A stretch of 32,187 bases of DNA from Streptomyces oryzae (GCF_017676365.1 NZ_JADKMA010000073.1:1-32187); one strand, 5' to 3'; counted from the first letter of the stretch, positions 15,183 through 23,470 are shown. The notes: generated by a model not told the origin, from the letters alone. Numbers and translations: made by a program.

Positions 15183-16985
15183 ATGGCGCAGCAAGTAGCC
15201 GACTACGTTCTTCAGCGCCTCCGTGAATGGGGCGTGCACCGGGTCTTCGGGTACCCCGGCGACGGCATCAACGGCATGCTGGGCGCCTTCGACCGCGCCA
15301 AGGGCGATCCGGAGTTCATCCAGGCCCGGCACGAGGAGATGGCCGCGTTCATGGCGTGCGGGCACGCCAAGTTCACCGGCGAGGTCGGGGTCTGCGCCGC
15401 GACGTCGGGGCCCGGTGCGATCCATCTGCTGAACGGGCTCTACGACGCCAAGCTCGACCACCAGCCGGTGGTGGCGATCGTCGGGCAGCAGAAGCGGCTC
15501 GCGCAGGGCACCCATTACCAGCAGGAAGTCGGGCTCGAACAGCTCTTCTCCGATGTCTCGGAGTTCTGCCAGATCGTGATGCACCCGGGGCAGATGCGGC
15601 ATGTGATCGACCGCGCCTTCAAGACGGCGCTGACCACGCGCGGCGTCGCCACGGTCATCATTCCGGAGGACATCCAGGAGTCGGAGGCCCAGCCCTCCCC
15701 GCCCAAGACGCACGGCTCGGTCTACTCCAGCGTCGGCTGGAGCCGGCCGCGGGTGCTGCCCAACCAGGAGGAGCTGCGCAAGGCGGCCGACATCCTCAAC
15801 GAGGGCAAGAAGGTCGCCATCCTCATCGGCCAGGGTGCCGCCGACGCCGAGGCCGAGGTCGTCGAGGTGGCCGAACTGCTGGGCGCCGGGGTCGCCAAGG
15901 CGCTGCTGGGCCGCGAAGTCGTCCCCGACGACCTGCCGTTCGTCACCGGCCCGATCGGACTGCTGGGCAGCAAGGCGAGCGACGACATGATCATGAACTG
16001 CGACACCCTGTTCATGATCGGCAGCAGCTTCCCGTACGCGGAGTGGCTACCCGACGAGGGCCAGTGCAAGGGCGTCGAGATCGATATCGACGGCCGCATG
16101 ATCGGCATCAGGTACCCCATGGACGCCCATCTGGTCGGCGACTCAAAGGAGACGCTCAGGGAGCTGATCCCGCTGCTCCAGCGCAAGGAGGACCGCTCCT
16201 GGCGCAAGGAGATCGAGGAGAACGTCCGCACCTGGAACAGCGTGCTGGAGAAACGGGCCGCACAGTCGTTCGAGGGAAAGATCAATCCGCAGGCGGTCGC
16301 GCACGAGGTCTCCTCGCTGCTGCCGGACGGCGCCATCCTCACCGCGGACTCGGGCTCGGCGACCAACTGGTGGGCCCGGCACATCAAGCTCCGCAAGGGC
16401 ATGCAGGCGTCCCTCTCCGGGACCCTGGCCACCATGGGCCCCGGCGTTCCGTACGCGATCGCGGCGCGCTTCGCCTACCCGGACCGGCCGGTGATCGCCT
16501 TTGTCGGTGACGGTGCGTTCCAGATGAACGGCATGAACGAGATGATCACCGTCAAGCGGTACGCGGACCGGATGGCGGGCTCACCGCCGCTGATCTTCTG
16601 CGTTCTCAACAATCAGGACCTCAACCAGGTCACCTGGGAACAGCGCGCCATGGGCGGCGACCCCAAGTACCCCGGCTCCCAGTTCATCCCGGACTTCCCG
16701 TACGCCGAATACGCGCAACTGGCCGGGCTGCACGGCATCCGCTGCGACGAACCGGAGAAGGTCACCTCCTCCTGGGAGGAGGCGCTGGCCGCCGACCGGC
16801 CGGTGGTGCTGGAGTTCGTGGTGGACAACGAGATCGCCCCGATCCCGCCGCACATTATGAAGGAGCAGGCCAAGAAGGCCGTCAAGGCGGGCATCCGCGA
16901 CCCCGAACGCACCGGCATCGCCGCCCGCGGCTTCCGCCAGAAGCTGACGGAGGTCACGGAACATCTGCCGGGCCGTAAGCACTGA
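15183..16985 (+). CDS. ThDP-dependent enzyme, pyruvate oxidase/acetolactate synthase-like
   Basis: 600 residues from ATG 15183, preceded by GGGGAG. Three domains are seen: N-terminal pyrimidine-binding with catalytic Glu51 in ARHEEMAAF, a central NAD/FAD-like domain (about 195-335), and the C-terminal diphosphate-binding domain with GDG at 442-444 and NNQD at 476-479. The family includes PoxB (pyruvate to acetate plus CO2, electrons to quinone), acetolactate synthase and related decarboxylases. The overall sequence most resembles the PoxB-like group annotated as thiamine pyrophosphate-requiring protein; I do not see a membrane-binding tail to prove quinone coupling. It is divergent from the enolase-superfamily gene over 146 bases. 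Confidence 0.85.
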   Translation: MAQQVADYVLQRLREWGVHRVFGYPGDGINGMLGAFDRAKGDPEFIQARHEEMAAFMACGHAKFTGEVGVCAATSGPGAIHLLNGLYDAKLDHQPVVAIVGQQKRLAQGTHYQQEVGLEQLFSDVSEFCQIVMHPGQMRHVIDRAFKTALTTRGVATVIIPEDIQESEAQPSPPKTHGSVYSSVGWSRPRVLPNQEELRKAADILNEGKKVAILIGQGAADAEAEVVEVAELLGAGVAKALLGREVVPDDLPFVTGPIGLLGSKASDDMIMNCDTLFMIGSSFPYAEWLPDEGQCKGVEIDIDGRMIGIRYPMDAHLVGDSKETLRELIPLLQRKEDRSWRKEIEENVRTWNSVLEKRAAQSFEGKINPQAVAHEVSSLLPDGAILTADSGSATNWWARHIKLRKGMQASLSGTLATMGPGVPYAIAARFAYPDRPVIAFVGDGAFQMNGMNEMITVKRYADRMAGSPPLIFCVLNNQDLNQVTWEQRAMGGDPKYPGSQFIPDFPYAEYAQLAGLHGIRCDEPEKVTSSWEEALAADRPVVLEFVVDNEIAPIPPHIMKEQAKKAVKAGIRDPERTGIAARGFRQKLTEVTEHLPGRKH

Positions 16986-17056
16986 GCGCCCCGAAGGGGC
17001 GCGGGGAACTGCGCTCCCCCAAAGCTCTTCGAGCAGGGGGTGCCCCCACAGCCACA
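16986..17056 (+). repeat. Palindromic intergenic repeat, copy 1, apparently interrupted by a second palindrome
   Basis: A 29-base element (16986-17014) begins one base after the ThDP stop with arms GCGCCCC and GGGGCGC around GAA, then GGGGAACTGCGC. It is identical to 18085-18113. In copy 2 the next bases are GACGAGCCACA; here about 35 bases with their own hairpin (CCCCC..GGGGG, inner GCTC-ttc-GAGC, 17016-17040) come first and CAGCCACA follows at 17049. Both palindromes are of the kind seen many times in Streptomyces intergenic regions. The first hairpin can also serve as a terminator for the ThDP gene. Confidence 0.75.
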
Positions 17057-17114
17057 GCCAAACGGGCAGCCTGCGGCGGGCAGTCAGGGGCAGCCCGAAC
17101 CCAGCTGCAACCAG

Positions 17115-17145
17115 GTGGGCCTCAAGCAGCAGGCTTGAGGCCCAC
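17115..17145 (-). terminator. Strong hairpin across the stop of the DUF574 methyltransferase
   Basis: GTGGGCCTCAAGC (17115-17127) and GCTTGAGGCCCAC (17133-17145) are perfect 13-base arms around five bases. The stem includes the last codons and the stop at 17122-17124. It lacks a clear U-tract, but stem stability makes it a likely terminator or 3' stabiliser. Confidence 0.6.
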
Positions 17146-17955
17146 CGCTGCCCAGCAGCCGACCTCCTCCGGGCTGATCGAACCGGGCGGGCGCCGCATA
17201 CCGTCCTGGCTGTCGGCCAGCTCAGGGCGCCAGTCGCACGTGGCCACGATGCCGGGCTCGACCAGGGAGAGCCCGGCCCCGGTGAAGAAAGCCCGGACAT
17301 CCTCCGCGCCGCGCAGCTGCACGGTGATGCCCTGCGAGCCGTAGATCTCGACAACCTTGCGGAGCGTCACGTCGAGTTCGTCGGTCCCATGGGACAACAC
17401 CAGCGCGCTGCCCGGCGCGAGCGCGTCGACAAGGGTACGGACGATGCCCTGCGGATCGTCGCCGTCACCGAGGAAGTGCAGCAGCGCGACGAGCGAGAGC
17501 GCGACCGGCTGCGCGAAATCGAGCGTGTCGCGCGCATGGCCGAGGATGCGCTTGGGGTCGCGCACATCGGCCTCGATGTAGTCCGTCGCACCTTCCGGCG
17601 TACCGTTCATCAGGGCGCGGGCGTACGTGAGCACGATGGGGTCGTTGTCGGCGTAGACGACCCGGCACGTCGGGTCCTCCCGCTGGGCGACCTGGTGCAG
17701 GTTGGGCGCGCTGGGGATACCGGTGCCGATGTCCAGGAACTGCCGGATGCGCTGCTCGCGCGCCAGATGGCGGACCGCGCGGTGCATGAACTCCCGGTTC
17801 TCCCGGGCCGCCGTCAGCACGTTGGGGAAGACGGCCATCGTCTGTCCCGCGACCCGGCGGTCGGGACCGTAGTTGGTCTTGCCCCCGAGGTAGTAGTCGT
17901 ACATCCGGGCCGAGTGCGCCTTGGCTCCCGTCGACTCGGGCATCTGGTGGCTCAT
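17122..17955 (-). CDS. SAM-dependent methyltransferase, DUF574 (Methyltransf_19) family
   Basis: 277 residues. The ATG at 17955 has AGGAG nine bases upstream; the open frame continues a little further without a site. The family signature is clear: SARMYDYYLGGKTNYGPDR at the N-terminus, then the SAM-binding motif FLDIGTGIPSAPN, VVYADNDPIVLTYARAL, and DYIEADVRDP. Members are abundant in actinomycetes, often several per genome, and their substrate is unknown; some sit near XRE/DUF397 regulators. Here the gene stands alone between repeat-containing gaps, ending in a strong hairpin. Soluble cytoplasmic enzyme. Confidence 0.9.
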   Translation of the reverse strand: MSHQMPESTGAKAHSARMYDYYLGGKTNYGPDRRVAGQTMAVFPNVLTAARENREFMHRAVRHLAREQRIRQFLDIGTGIPSAPNLHQVAQREDPTCRVVYADNDPIVLTYARALMNGTPEGATDYIEADVRDPKRILGHARDTLDFAQPVALSLVALLHFLGDGDDPQGIVRTLVDALAPGSALVLSHGTDELDVTLRKVVEIYGSQGITVQLRGAEDVRAFFTGAGLSLVEPGIVATCDWRPELADSQDGMRRPPGSISPEEVGCWAAVGLKPAA

Positions 17956-18084
17956 GTGCGTTGGCTCCTGCCGGTAGCGGGGAGGCAACTACTTTCGTAC
18001 ACCCGCTCGTTGAAATCCAGGGCGCCATGGCTTGCCCGTCGGATTCCTGCGTTCCCCGGCGTGGGGGCTGCGCGGAAAGAGTTT

Positions 18085-18113
18085 GCGCCCCGAAGGGGCG
18101 CGGGGAACTGCGC
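18085..18113 (+). repeat. Palindromic intergenic repeat, copy 2
   Basis: 29 bases identical to 16986-17014, with arms GCGCCCC/GGGGCGC, here continuing GACGAGCCACA as in the commonly seen uninterrupted form. It lies in a gap between divergent genes, so it is unlikely to be only a terminator. Confidence 0.8.
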
Positions 18114-18254
18114 GACGAGCCACAAACCCCCGCAGCCCGTAACGAGCAGCAAGGGCACCCCCTCCCGGGCACAATCCCGCAACAGCAAAAGGCGAATTGG
18201 CGCGGACACGAGTGTTGACAGCGGGAATGCTGCGCTCTTCACTGGAGCCGCATA

Positions 18255-18269
18255 TCGAACGGCGTTCGA
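18255..18269. promoter_or_regulatory. Palindrome upstream of the epimerase gene, candidate operator
   Basis: TCGAAC-GGC-GTTCGA is a perfect six-base inverted repeat 45 bases before the ATG, with a further CGAAC at 18284-18288. Short central-spacer palindromes of this type are bound by sugar-responsive repressors, but no regulator is adjacent. Confidence 0.4.
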
Positions 18270-18314
18270 AATATCGGACGCTGCGAACGAGCCCAGGCCA
18301 AGGAGCCAGCACCG

Positions 18315-19502
18315 ATGACGACCAGCAGACGCACCCTCCTTGCAGCGACCACCGGCATCGCGACGGCCGCCGCCACCACGACAGCGGCCAGGGCCGCCAC
18401 CCCGGCGACGGCCGCCGGCAGCTCCCGTACCGGCCGCCATCAGCCGCCCGTCCGGGAGCACTTCGGCACGCTGGACAACGGGGACCGCGTGGACCGGTGG
18501 ACGCTCGCCAACGGCGGAACGCGGCTGCGTGTCCTCTCCTACGGCGGCATCGTGCAGTCCCTGGAGATCCCCGACCGGCGCGGCCGGTCGGGCAACGTGT
18601 CGCTCGGCTTCGACGCGCTGGACGACTACGTCGCCGACAGCCCCTACTTCGGCGCGCTGATCGGCCGCTACGGCAACCGCATAGCGGACGCGAAGTTCAC
18701 CCTGGACGGGACGGAGTACGAACTTCCGGCCAACGACGGCCCCAACAGCCTGCACGGCGGCACCAAGGGATTCGACAAGCGGGTGTGGGACGTGCAGCCG
18801 TACAGCTCGGGCCCGGACGTCGGACTCACGCTGCGGTACGTCAGCCGGGACGGGGAGATGGGCTACCCCGGCACACTGCGCACCCGGGTCCGCTATCTCC
18901 TCACGCCGCGCGGTGAGTTGCGTATCGACTACAAGGCGACGACGGACAAGGCCACCGTCGTCAACCTCACCAACCACACCTACTTCAATCTCGCCGGCGA
19001 GGGCAGCGGCAGCATCGAGGGCCATACGCTGCGGATCGCCGCCTCCCGATACACCCCCGTCGACAAGACCCTCATCCCCACGGGTGAGCTGGCGCGGGTC
19101 GCCGGGACGCCGTTCGACTTCCGGCACGGCAAGCCGATCGGCCAGGACCTGCGCGAGGGTCACCCGCAGATCCTGCGCGGCCAAGGGTTCGACCACAACT
19201 TCGTCCTCGACAAGGGCATCACCGACCGGCCCCGTCAGGTGGTCACGGTGACCGAGCCGGAGTCCGGCCGCACGATGCGGGTCGCCACCACCGAGCCGGG
19301 GCTGCAGTTCTACAGCGGCAACTTCCTCGACGGCACGCTCAAGGGCACCTCCGGCCGCGTCTACCGCGCGGGGGACGGCTTCTGCCTGGAGACGCAGCAC
19401 TTCCCCGACTCCCCGAACCAGCCCGGCTTCCCCTCCACGGTGCTGCGCCCGGGGAAGACGTACCGGTCCACGACCGTCTACTCCTTCGGCACGGAGCGGT
19501 AA
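18315..19502 (+). CDS. galM: Aldose 1-epimerase (galactose mutarotase), Tat-exported
   Basis: 395 residues starting at an ATG with AAGGAG upstream. The N-terminus SRRTLLAATTG followed by an Ala/Thr-rich hydrophobic stretch (to about 33) is a twin-arginine signal, so the enzyme probably works outside the membrane. The mutarotase fold is clear: His147 (SLHGGTKGFD), catalytic His221 (LTNHTYFNLAG) and catalytic Glu359 (FCLETQHFPDSPNQ). It interconverts alpha and beta anomers of hexoses. No sugar-transport or glycosidase gene lies beside it; it appears monocistronic. Confidence 0.93.
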   Translation: MTTSRRTLLAATTGIATAAATTTAARAATPATAAGSSRTGRHQPPVREHFGTLDNGDRVDRWTLANGGTRLRVLSYGGIVQSLEIPDRRGRSGNVSLGFDALDDYVADSPYFGALIGRYGNRIADAKFTLDGTEYELPANDGPNSLHGGTKGFDKRVWDVQPYSSGPDVGLTLRYVSRDGEMGYPGTLRTRVRYLLTPRGELRIDYKATTDKATVVNLTNHTYFNLAGEGSGSIEGHTLRIAASRYTPVDKTLIPTGELARVAGTPFDFRHGKPIGQDLREGHPQILRGQGFDHNFVLDKGITDRPRQVVTVTEPESGRTMRVATTEPGLQFYSGNFLDGTLKGTSGRVYRAGDGFCLETQHFPDSPNQPGFPSTVLRPGKTYRSTTVYSFGTER

Positions 19503-19508
19503 CCGGTT

Positions 19509-19590
19509 GAGGAGGTGACGGATACGAGGGGGTGACGCGCACGGGGAGGTCACGAGGAGGTGACGGAGCGGGACGGTGACGGTGGTCACC
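19509..19590. repeat. GGTGAC-rich array with a perfect palindrome
   Basis: GAGGAGGTGACGGA occurs at 19509-19522 and again at 19554-19567, and GGTGAC or its complement recurs at about 19514, 19531, 19548, 19559, 19575 and 19585. The last two form the inverted repeat GGTGAC-GGTG-GTCACC (19575-19590). The array lies between the epimerase stop and the efe iron boxes. Confidence 0.6.
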
Positions 19591-19618
19591 AGGGGCGGCC
19601 GCCGGCTGGACCATAAGA

Positions 19619-19652
19619 TTAGGTCCGGCTAAGTTAGGTTCGCCTCACTTCG
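19619..19652 (+). promoter_or_regulatory. Tandem iron boxes of the efe operon (DmdR/IdeR type)
   Basis: Two overlapping 19-base sites begin with TTAGGT: 19619-19637 and 19634-19652. By eye they match the actinobacterial iron-box consensus (TTAGGTTAGGCTCACCTAA) at about 13 and 14 of 19 positions. They lie 39-72 bases before the efeO ATG, where an iron-bound DmdR/IdeR repressor would block transcription. This fits the iron-uptake role of the operon. Confidence 0.75.
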
Positions 19653-19690
19653 AAGGCCCGCTCGTCACTCTCGTCCCCGCTGGAGTTCGC

Positions 19691-20854
19691 ATGCGTCCCG
19701 TCCGCCTCTCTGCCGTCAGCGCTGCCCTGGCCGCGATATCGCTCGCCGCCGTCAGCGGGTGCGCCGAGAAGGCCGACGCCGGTGGTGAGGGCGCGGTGAA
19801 GGTGACCGCGACCGACGACTCCTGCAAGGTGTCCCGCAAGTCGTTCCCCGCCGGCCATGTCCAGCTGGCGGTGGAGAACAAGGGCTCCAAGGTCAACGAG
19901 GTCTACATCCTCTACCCGGACGGCCGGATCGTCACCGAGCGCGAGAACATCGGCGCCGGAACGAAGGCGAAGGTCACCGCGGAGATCAAGGCGGGCGACT
20001 ACGAGATCGCCTGCAAGCCCGGGATGAAGGGCCACGGCATCCGGCAGAAGGTCAAGGCGACCGGCGGCTCCAAGGCCGCCAAGCGCGACCCGAAGCTGGA
20101 CGCCGCGGTCTCCGACTACCGCGACTACACCCTCAAGCAGGCCGAACAGACGCTGCCGAAGGCCAAGAAGTTCGCAGACGCCGTCAAGGCGGGCGATCTG
20201 GACGAGGCCAAGAAGACGTACGCACCCTCCCGTATCGGCTGGGAGCGCACCGAACCGGTCGCGGAGTCCTTCGGCGACATCGACCCCAAGGTCGACCTGC
20301 GCGAGGACGGCCTCGAGGACGGCCAGGACCCGAAGAAGGACTGGACGGGCTGGCACCGGCTGGAGAAGTCGCTGTGGAAGGACAAGAAGATCACCGCAGC
20401 CGACAAGAAGCTCGCCGACCAGCTCATCAAGGACCTCACCGCCTGGGAGAAGAAGGTCGGCAAGGCGGAGATCACCCCCACCTCCATGGCCAACGGCGCC
20501 AAGGAACTCCTCGACGAGGTGGCCACCGGCAAGGTCACCGGTGAGGAGGAGCGCTACAGCCACACCGACCTGGTCGACTTCAAGGCCAACGTGGAAGGCG
20601 CCCAGAAGTCCTACGAACTGCTCAAGCCGGTCGCCAAGAAGAACGACGCGGCGCTGGTCAAGGAGCTGGACGGGCAGTTCTCCGCGCTCAACAAGCTGCT
20701 GGAGAAGTACCGCGAGGACGACGGCAAGAACAAGGACGAGTACTCCTTCAAGTCGTACGACAAGGTCGGCAAGAGCGAGCGCAAGGAGCTGTCGGACGCG
20801 GTGAACGCCCTGGCGGAGCCGCTGTCCAAGCTGGCCGCTGCCGTCGCCGAGTAA
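19691..20854 (+). CDS. efeO: EfeO, iron uptake lipoprotein (cupredoxin plus M75 domain)
   Basis: 387 residues from an ATG with GGAG upstream. The lipobox ends in SGC (Cys24), so it is a lipoprotein on the outer face of the membrane. Residues about 35-125 form a cupredoxin-like domain and about 135-385 the M75 peptidase-like domain with the HxxE motif His222-RL-Glu225 (WHRLEKSLW). EfeO binds Fe(II)/Fe(III) and hands it to EfeU. It is the first gene of efeO-efeB-efeU. Lysine-rich composition is normal for the family. Confidence 0.95.
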   Translation: MRPVRLSAVSAALAAISLAAVSGCAEKADAGGEGAVKVTATDDSCKVSRKSFPAGHVQLAVENKGSKVNEVYILYPDGRIVTERENIGAGTKAKVTAEIKAGDYEIACKPGMKGHGIRQKVKATGGSKAAKRDPKLDAAVSDYRDYTLKQAEQTLPKAKKFADAVKAGDLDEAKKTYAPSRIGWERTEPVAESFGDIDPKVDLREDGLEDGQDPKKDWTGWHRLEKSLWKDKKITAADKKLADQLIKDLTAWEKKVGKAEITPTSMANGAKELLDEVATGKVTGEEERYSHTDLVDFKANVEGAQKSYELLKPVAKKNDAALVKELDGQFSALNKLLEKYREDDGKNKDEYSFKSYDKVGKSERKELSDAVNALAEPLSKLAAAVAE

Positions 20855-20905
20855 CCGCCGGACACGAAACGGCCACTGGACGGTCGAGCACGAGGGAGCG
20901 CGTTC

Positions 20906-22222
20906 GTGACAGCGGAAGACAGCAACAGCACTGAGCAGCAACAGGAAGTGGAGCAGCAGCACGGGCAGACCGGGGGCACACGCTCCCGGTCAGCGGTGGC
21001 GCGGCGTTCCCTGCTCGGCTGGGGCGGGGCCGGCGTGGCGCTGGGCGCCGTCGCAGCCGGTGGTACGGCCACGGCGCTGCACAGCAGCAACGCGAGTGCC
21101 GCCTCCGACGGCGCAGCCACCGGGCAGGCGGTGCCCTTCCACGGCGCGCACCAGGCGGGCATCGCCACCGCCGTGCCCGACCGGCTGCACTTCGCAGCGT
21201 TCGACGTGACGACCAAGGACCGCGCCGAGCTGGTCCAGCTCCTCAAGGACTGGACCGCAGCCGCGGCCCGGATGACGGCAGGAGAGGGGGTCGGCGAGGG
21301 CGCGTTCGGGCCGATCCCCGAGTCGCCGCCGGACGACACGGGCGAGGCGGCCGGGCTCAAGCCGTCCCGGCTCACCCTGACGATCGGCTTCGGCCCCTCC
21401 CTCTTCGACAAGGGCCGGTTCGGGCTGGAGGAGCGGCGGCCCGAGGCACTGGTCGAGCTGCCCGCCTTCCCTGGCGACAAGCTGGAGAAGGCCCGCAGCG
21501 GCGGCGACCTGTGCGTTCAGGCGTGCGCCGACGACCCGCAGGTCGCCGTGCACGCGATCCGCAATCTGGCCCGTATCGGCTTCGGCAAGGCCGCGATCCG
21601 CTGGTCCCAGCTCGGCTTCGGCAAGACCTCCTCCACCACGCCCGACGCGCAGACGCCCCGCAACATGTTCGGCTTCAAGGACGGCACCCGGAACATCTCC
21701 GGCACCGACACCGAGGCGCTGGGCAAGCATGTGTGGGTGTCGAAGAAGGACGGGCCCGAGTGGCTGGTCGGCGGCTCGTATCTGGTGGCCCGGCGCATCC
21801 GGATGCACATCGAGACCTGGGACCGTACCTCGCTCAAGGAGCAGGAGGACATCTTCGGCCGGGACAAGCGCACCGGCGCACCCGTCGGCAAGGCCAAGGA
21901 ACACGACGAGCCGTTCCTCAAGGCGATGCTGCCCACCTCGCACGTCCGCCTCGCGCACCCGGACGCCAACGACGGAATCCGGATCCTGCGCCGCGGCTAC
22001 TCCTTCACCGACGGCACCGACGGCCTCGGCCGGCTGGACGCGGGGCTGTTCTTCCTCGCGTACCAGCGCGACGTACGCCGCGGCTTCATCCCCATCCAGC
22101 GCAAGCTGGCGCGCAACGACGCGCTCAACGAGTACATCCAGCACGTCGGCTCAGCTCTCTTCGCCATCCCTCCGGGCGTCCGCAGCAAGGACGACTGGTG
22201 GGGCCGCGAGCTGTTCTCGTGA
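20906..22222 (+). CDS. efeB: EfeB, Tat-exported DyP-type haem peroxidase/deferrochelatase
   Basis: 438 residues from GTG 20906, with GGGAG upstream. A long charged lead is followed by the Tat motif ARRSLLGWGG and a hydrophobic stretch (to about 66). The DyP signature is GFKDGTRN with Asp259, and the proximal haem His346 is in LPTSHVRLAHP; distal Arg is at about 362-363. The enzyme oxidises ferrous iron or releases iron from haem outside the membrane. It follows efeO by 51 bases and precedes efeU by 48 bases in one operon. Confidence 0.95.
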   Translation: MTAEDSNSTEQQQEVEQQHGQTGGTRSRSAVARRSLLGWGGAGVALGAVAAGGTATALHSSNASAASDGAATGQAVPFHGAHQAGIATAVPDRLHFAAFDVTTKDRAELVQLLKDWTAAAARMTAGEGVGEGAFGPIPESPPDDTGEAAGLKPSRLTLTIGFGPSLFDKGRFGLEERRPEALVELPAFPGDKLEKARSGGDLCVQACADDPQVAVHAIRNLARIGFGKAAIRWSQLGFGKTSSTTPDAQTPRNMFGFKDGTRNISGTDTEALGKHVWVSKKDGPEWLVGGSYLVARRIRMHIETWDRTSLKEQEDIFGRDKRTGAPVGKAKEHDEPFLKAMLPTSHVRLAHPDANDGIRILRRGYSFTDGTDGLGRLDAGLFFLAYQRDVRRGFIPIQRKLARNDALNEYIQHVGSALFAIPPGVRSKDDWWGRELFS

Positions 22223-22270
22223 TCACGCAACTCGATCAATCCGGTCAGCGAAGGTGGAGGAAGAACCGGC

Positions 22271-23107
22271 ATGTTGGGTAACTACCTGATCGGCCTGCGC
22301 GAGGGTCTGGAGGCCAGTCTGGTCGTCTGCATTCTCGTCGCCTACCTGGTCAAGACGGAGCGGCGGGACGCGCTGCGCCCCGTCTGGCTGGGCATCGGGG
22401 CGGCCTGCGCCATCTCCCTCGGCTTCGGCGCGGCACTCGAATTCGGCTCCCAGGAGCTCACGTTCGAGGCCCAGGAAGCGCTCGGCGGCTCGCTGTCGAT
22501 ACTCGCCGTCGGGCTGGTCACCTGGATGGTCTTCTGGATGCGCCGCACGGCCCGCCATCTGAAGAGCGAGCTGCACGGCAAGCTGGACGCCGCCCTCCAG
22601 ATGGGCACCGGCGCGCTGGTCGCCACCGCGCTGCTGGCCGTGGGCCGCGAGGGGCTGGAGACCGCGCTGTTCGTCTGGGCCTCGGTACGGGCCAGCGGCG
22701 AGGGCAGCTCGGCCCCGCTGATCGGCGTACTGCTGGGCCTGGCCACCGCCGTCGTCCTCGGCTGGCTCTTCTACCGCGGCGCCCTGCGGATCAACCTCGC
22801 CCGGTTCTTCACCTGGACCGGCGCCATGCTGGTGGTCGTCGCGGCCGGCGTCCTCGCCTACGGCGTCCACGATCTCCAGGAGGCCCGGTTCCTCGGCGGC
22901 CTGAGCACCAAGGCGTTCGACATCAGCTCCACCATCTCCCCCGACAGCTGGTACGGCACCCTGCTGAAGGGCATCTTCAACTTCCAGCCCGACCCCACGG
23001 TGGTCCAGCTGATCGTCTGGCTCCTCTACCTGGGAGTGACGATGGCCTTCTTCCTGGCCCCCCAGCGCAGCGCCTCCGCACGCAAGCCGACGACCACGGC
23101 GGCCTGA
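22271..23107 (+). CDS. efeU: EfeU, iron permease (FTR1 family)
   Basis: 278 residues from ATG 22271, with GGAGGAAG upstream. About seven membrane segments are visible and both REGLE motifs are present: Arg10-Glu-Gly-Leu-Glu14 and Arg126-Glu-Gly-Leu-Glu130, the iron-conducting residues of FTR1/EfeU. It carries iron across the cytoplasmic membrane as the last gene of the efe operon. The length is normal and nothing is missing. Confidence 0.95.
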   Translation: MLGNYLIGLREGLEASLVVCILVAYLVKTERRDALRPVWLGIGAACAISLGFGAALEFGSQELTFEAQEALGGSLSILAVGLVTWMVFWMRRTARHLKSELHGKLDAALQMGTGALVATALLAVGREGLETALFVWASVRASGEGSSAPLIGVLLGLATAVVLGWLFYRGALRINLARFFTWTGAMLVVVAAGVLAYGVHDLQEARFLGGLSTKAFDISSTISPDSWYGTLLKGIFNFQPDPTVVQLIVWLLYLGVTMAFFLAPQRSASARKPTTTAA

Positions 23108-23150
23108 ACGGCCTGAGCGGCTCACTCCAAAGGGTGCTTCCGGGAGGCGT

Positions 23151-23441
23151 TCACTTGCCCTTGGCGAGCTGATCGACCCGGGGCACCGAGAGGCCGAGCA
23201 GCTCCGCGACTTCCCGCAACTTCATGCTCTCGCGCAACTCCACCACCGCCTCACCCCGCACTGATTTCACCCGCCGTGCGGCTTCGGGCAGCAGGTCGTC
23301 GGCCAGAGCCCTGGCCGTCACCTCGCGGTCCACCGGATCGGGGATGGAGTCCAGACAGGCCAGTGCGGCTTCGATATGGGCAGCCATGGCCGCGCGCACT
23401 CCGGGAGGAACTTGCGGAGAAGGAGCGGGCGTGTCGGTCAT
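23151..23441 (-). CDS. Small helix-turn-helix protein, unknown role
   Basis: 96 residues from ATG 23441; the ribosome site is weak. The N-terminal half is a helical Ala/Asp-rich segment. The C-terminal end (VVELRESMKLREVAELLGL followed by SVPRVDQLAKGK) is a helix-turn-helix like the region 4 of sigma factors or small antitoxin-type DNA-binding proteins. It is divergent from a 44-residue membrane peptide, and the gap between them holds two direct repeats that such a protein could bind. It may control itself and the peptide; this is inference. Confidence 0.75.
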   Translation of the reverse strand: MTDTPAPSPQVPPGVRAAMAAHIEAALACLDSIPDPVDREVTARALADDLLPEAARRVKSVRGEAVVELRESMKLREVAELLGLSVPRVDQLAKGK

Positions 23442-23470
23442 ACGGTAAGCCTACGACGCCCCGAGAGGCC

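Larger units (their letters stand above)
17956..18314. other. Gene-free stretch with a repeat copy and the galM promoter region
   Basis: 359 bases between divergent genes. No frame here has convincing coding character or a ribosome site. It holds repeat copy 2 (18085-18113), a TTGACA hexamer at 18215-18220 without a good -10, and a palindrome at 18255-18269 ahead of the epimerase gene. Confidence 0.7.

Noticed and set aside
17465..19589. Minus-strand frames across the 17956-18314 gap and the epimerase
   Set aside because: No ribosome site or domain; the longer one is antisense to galM and crosses its promoter region and repeat copy 2.
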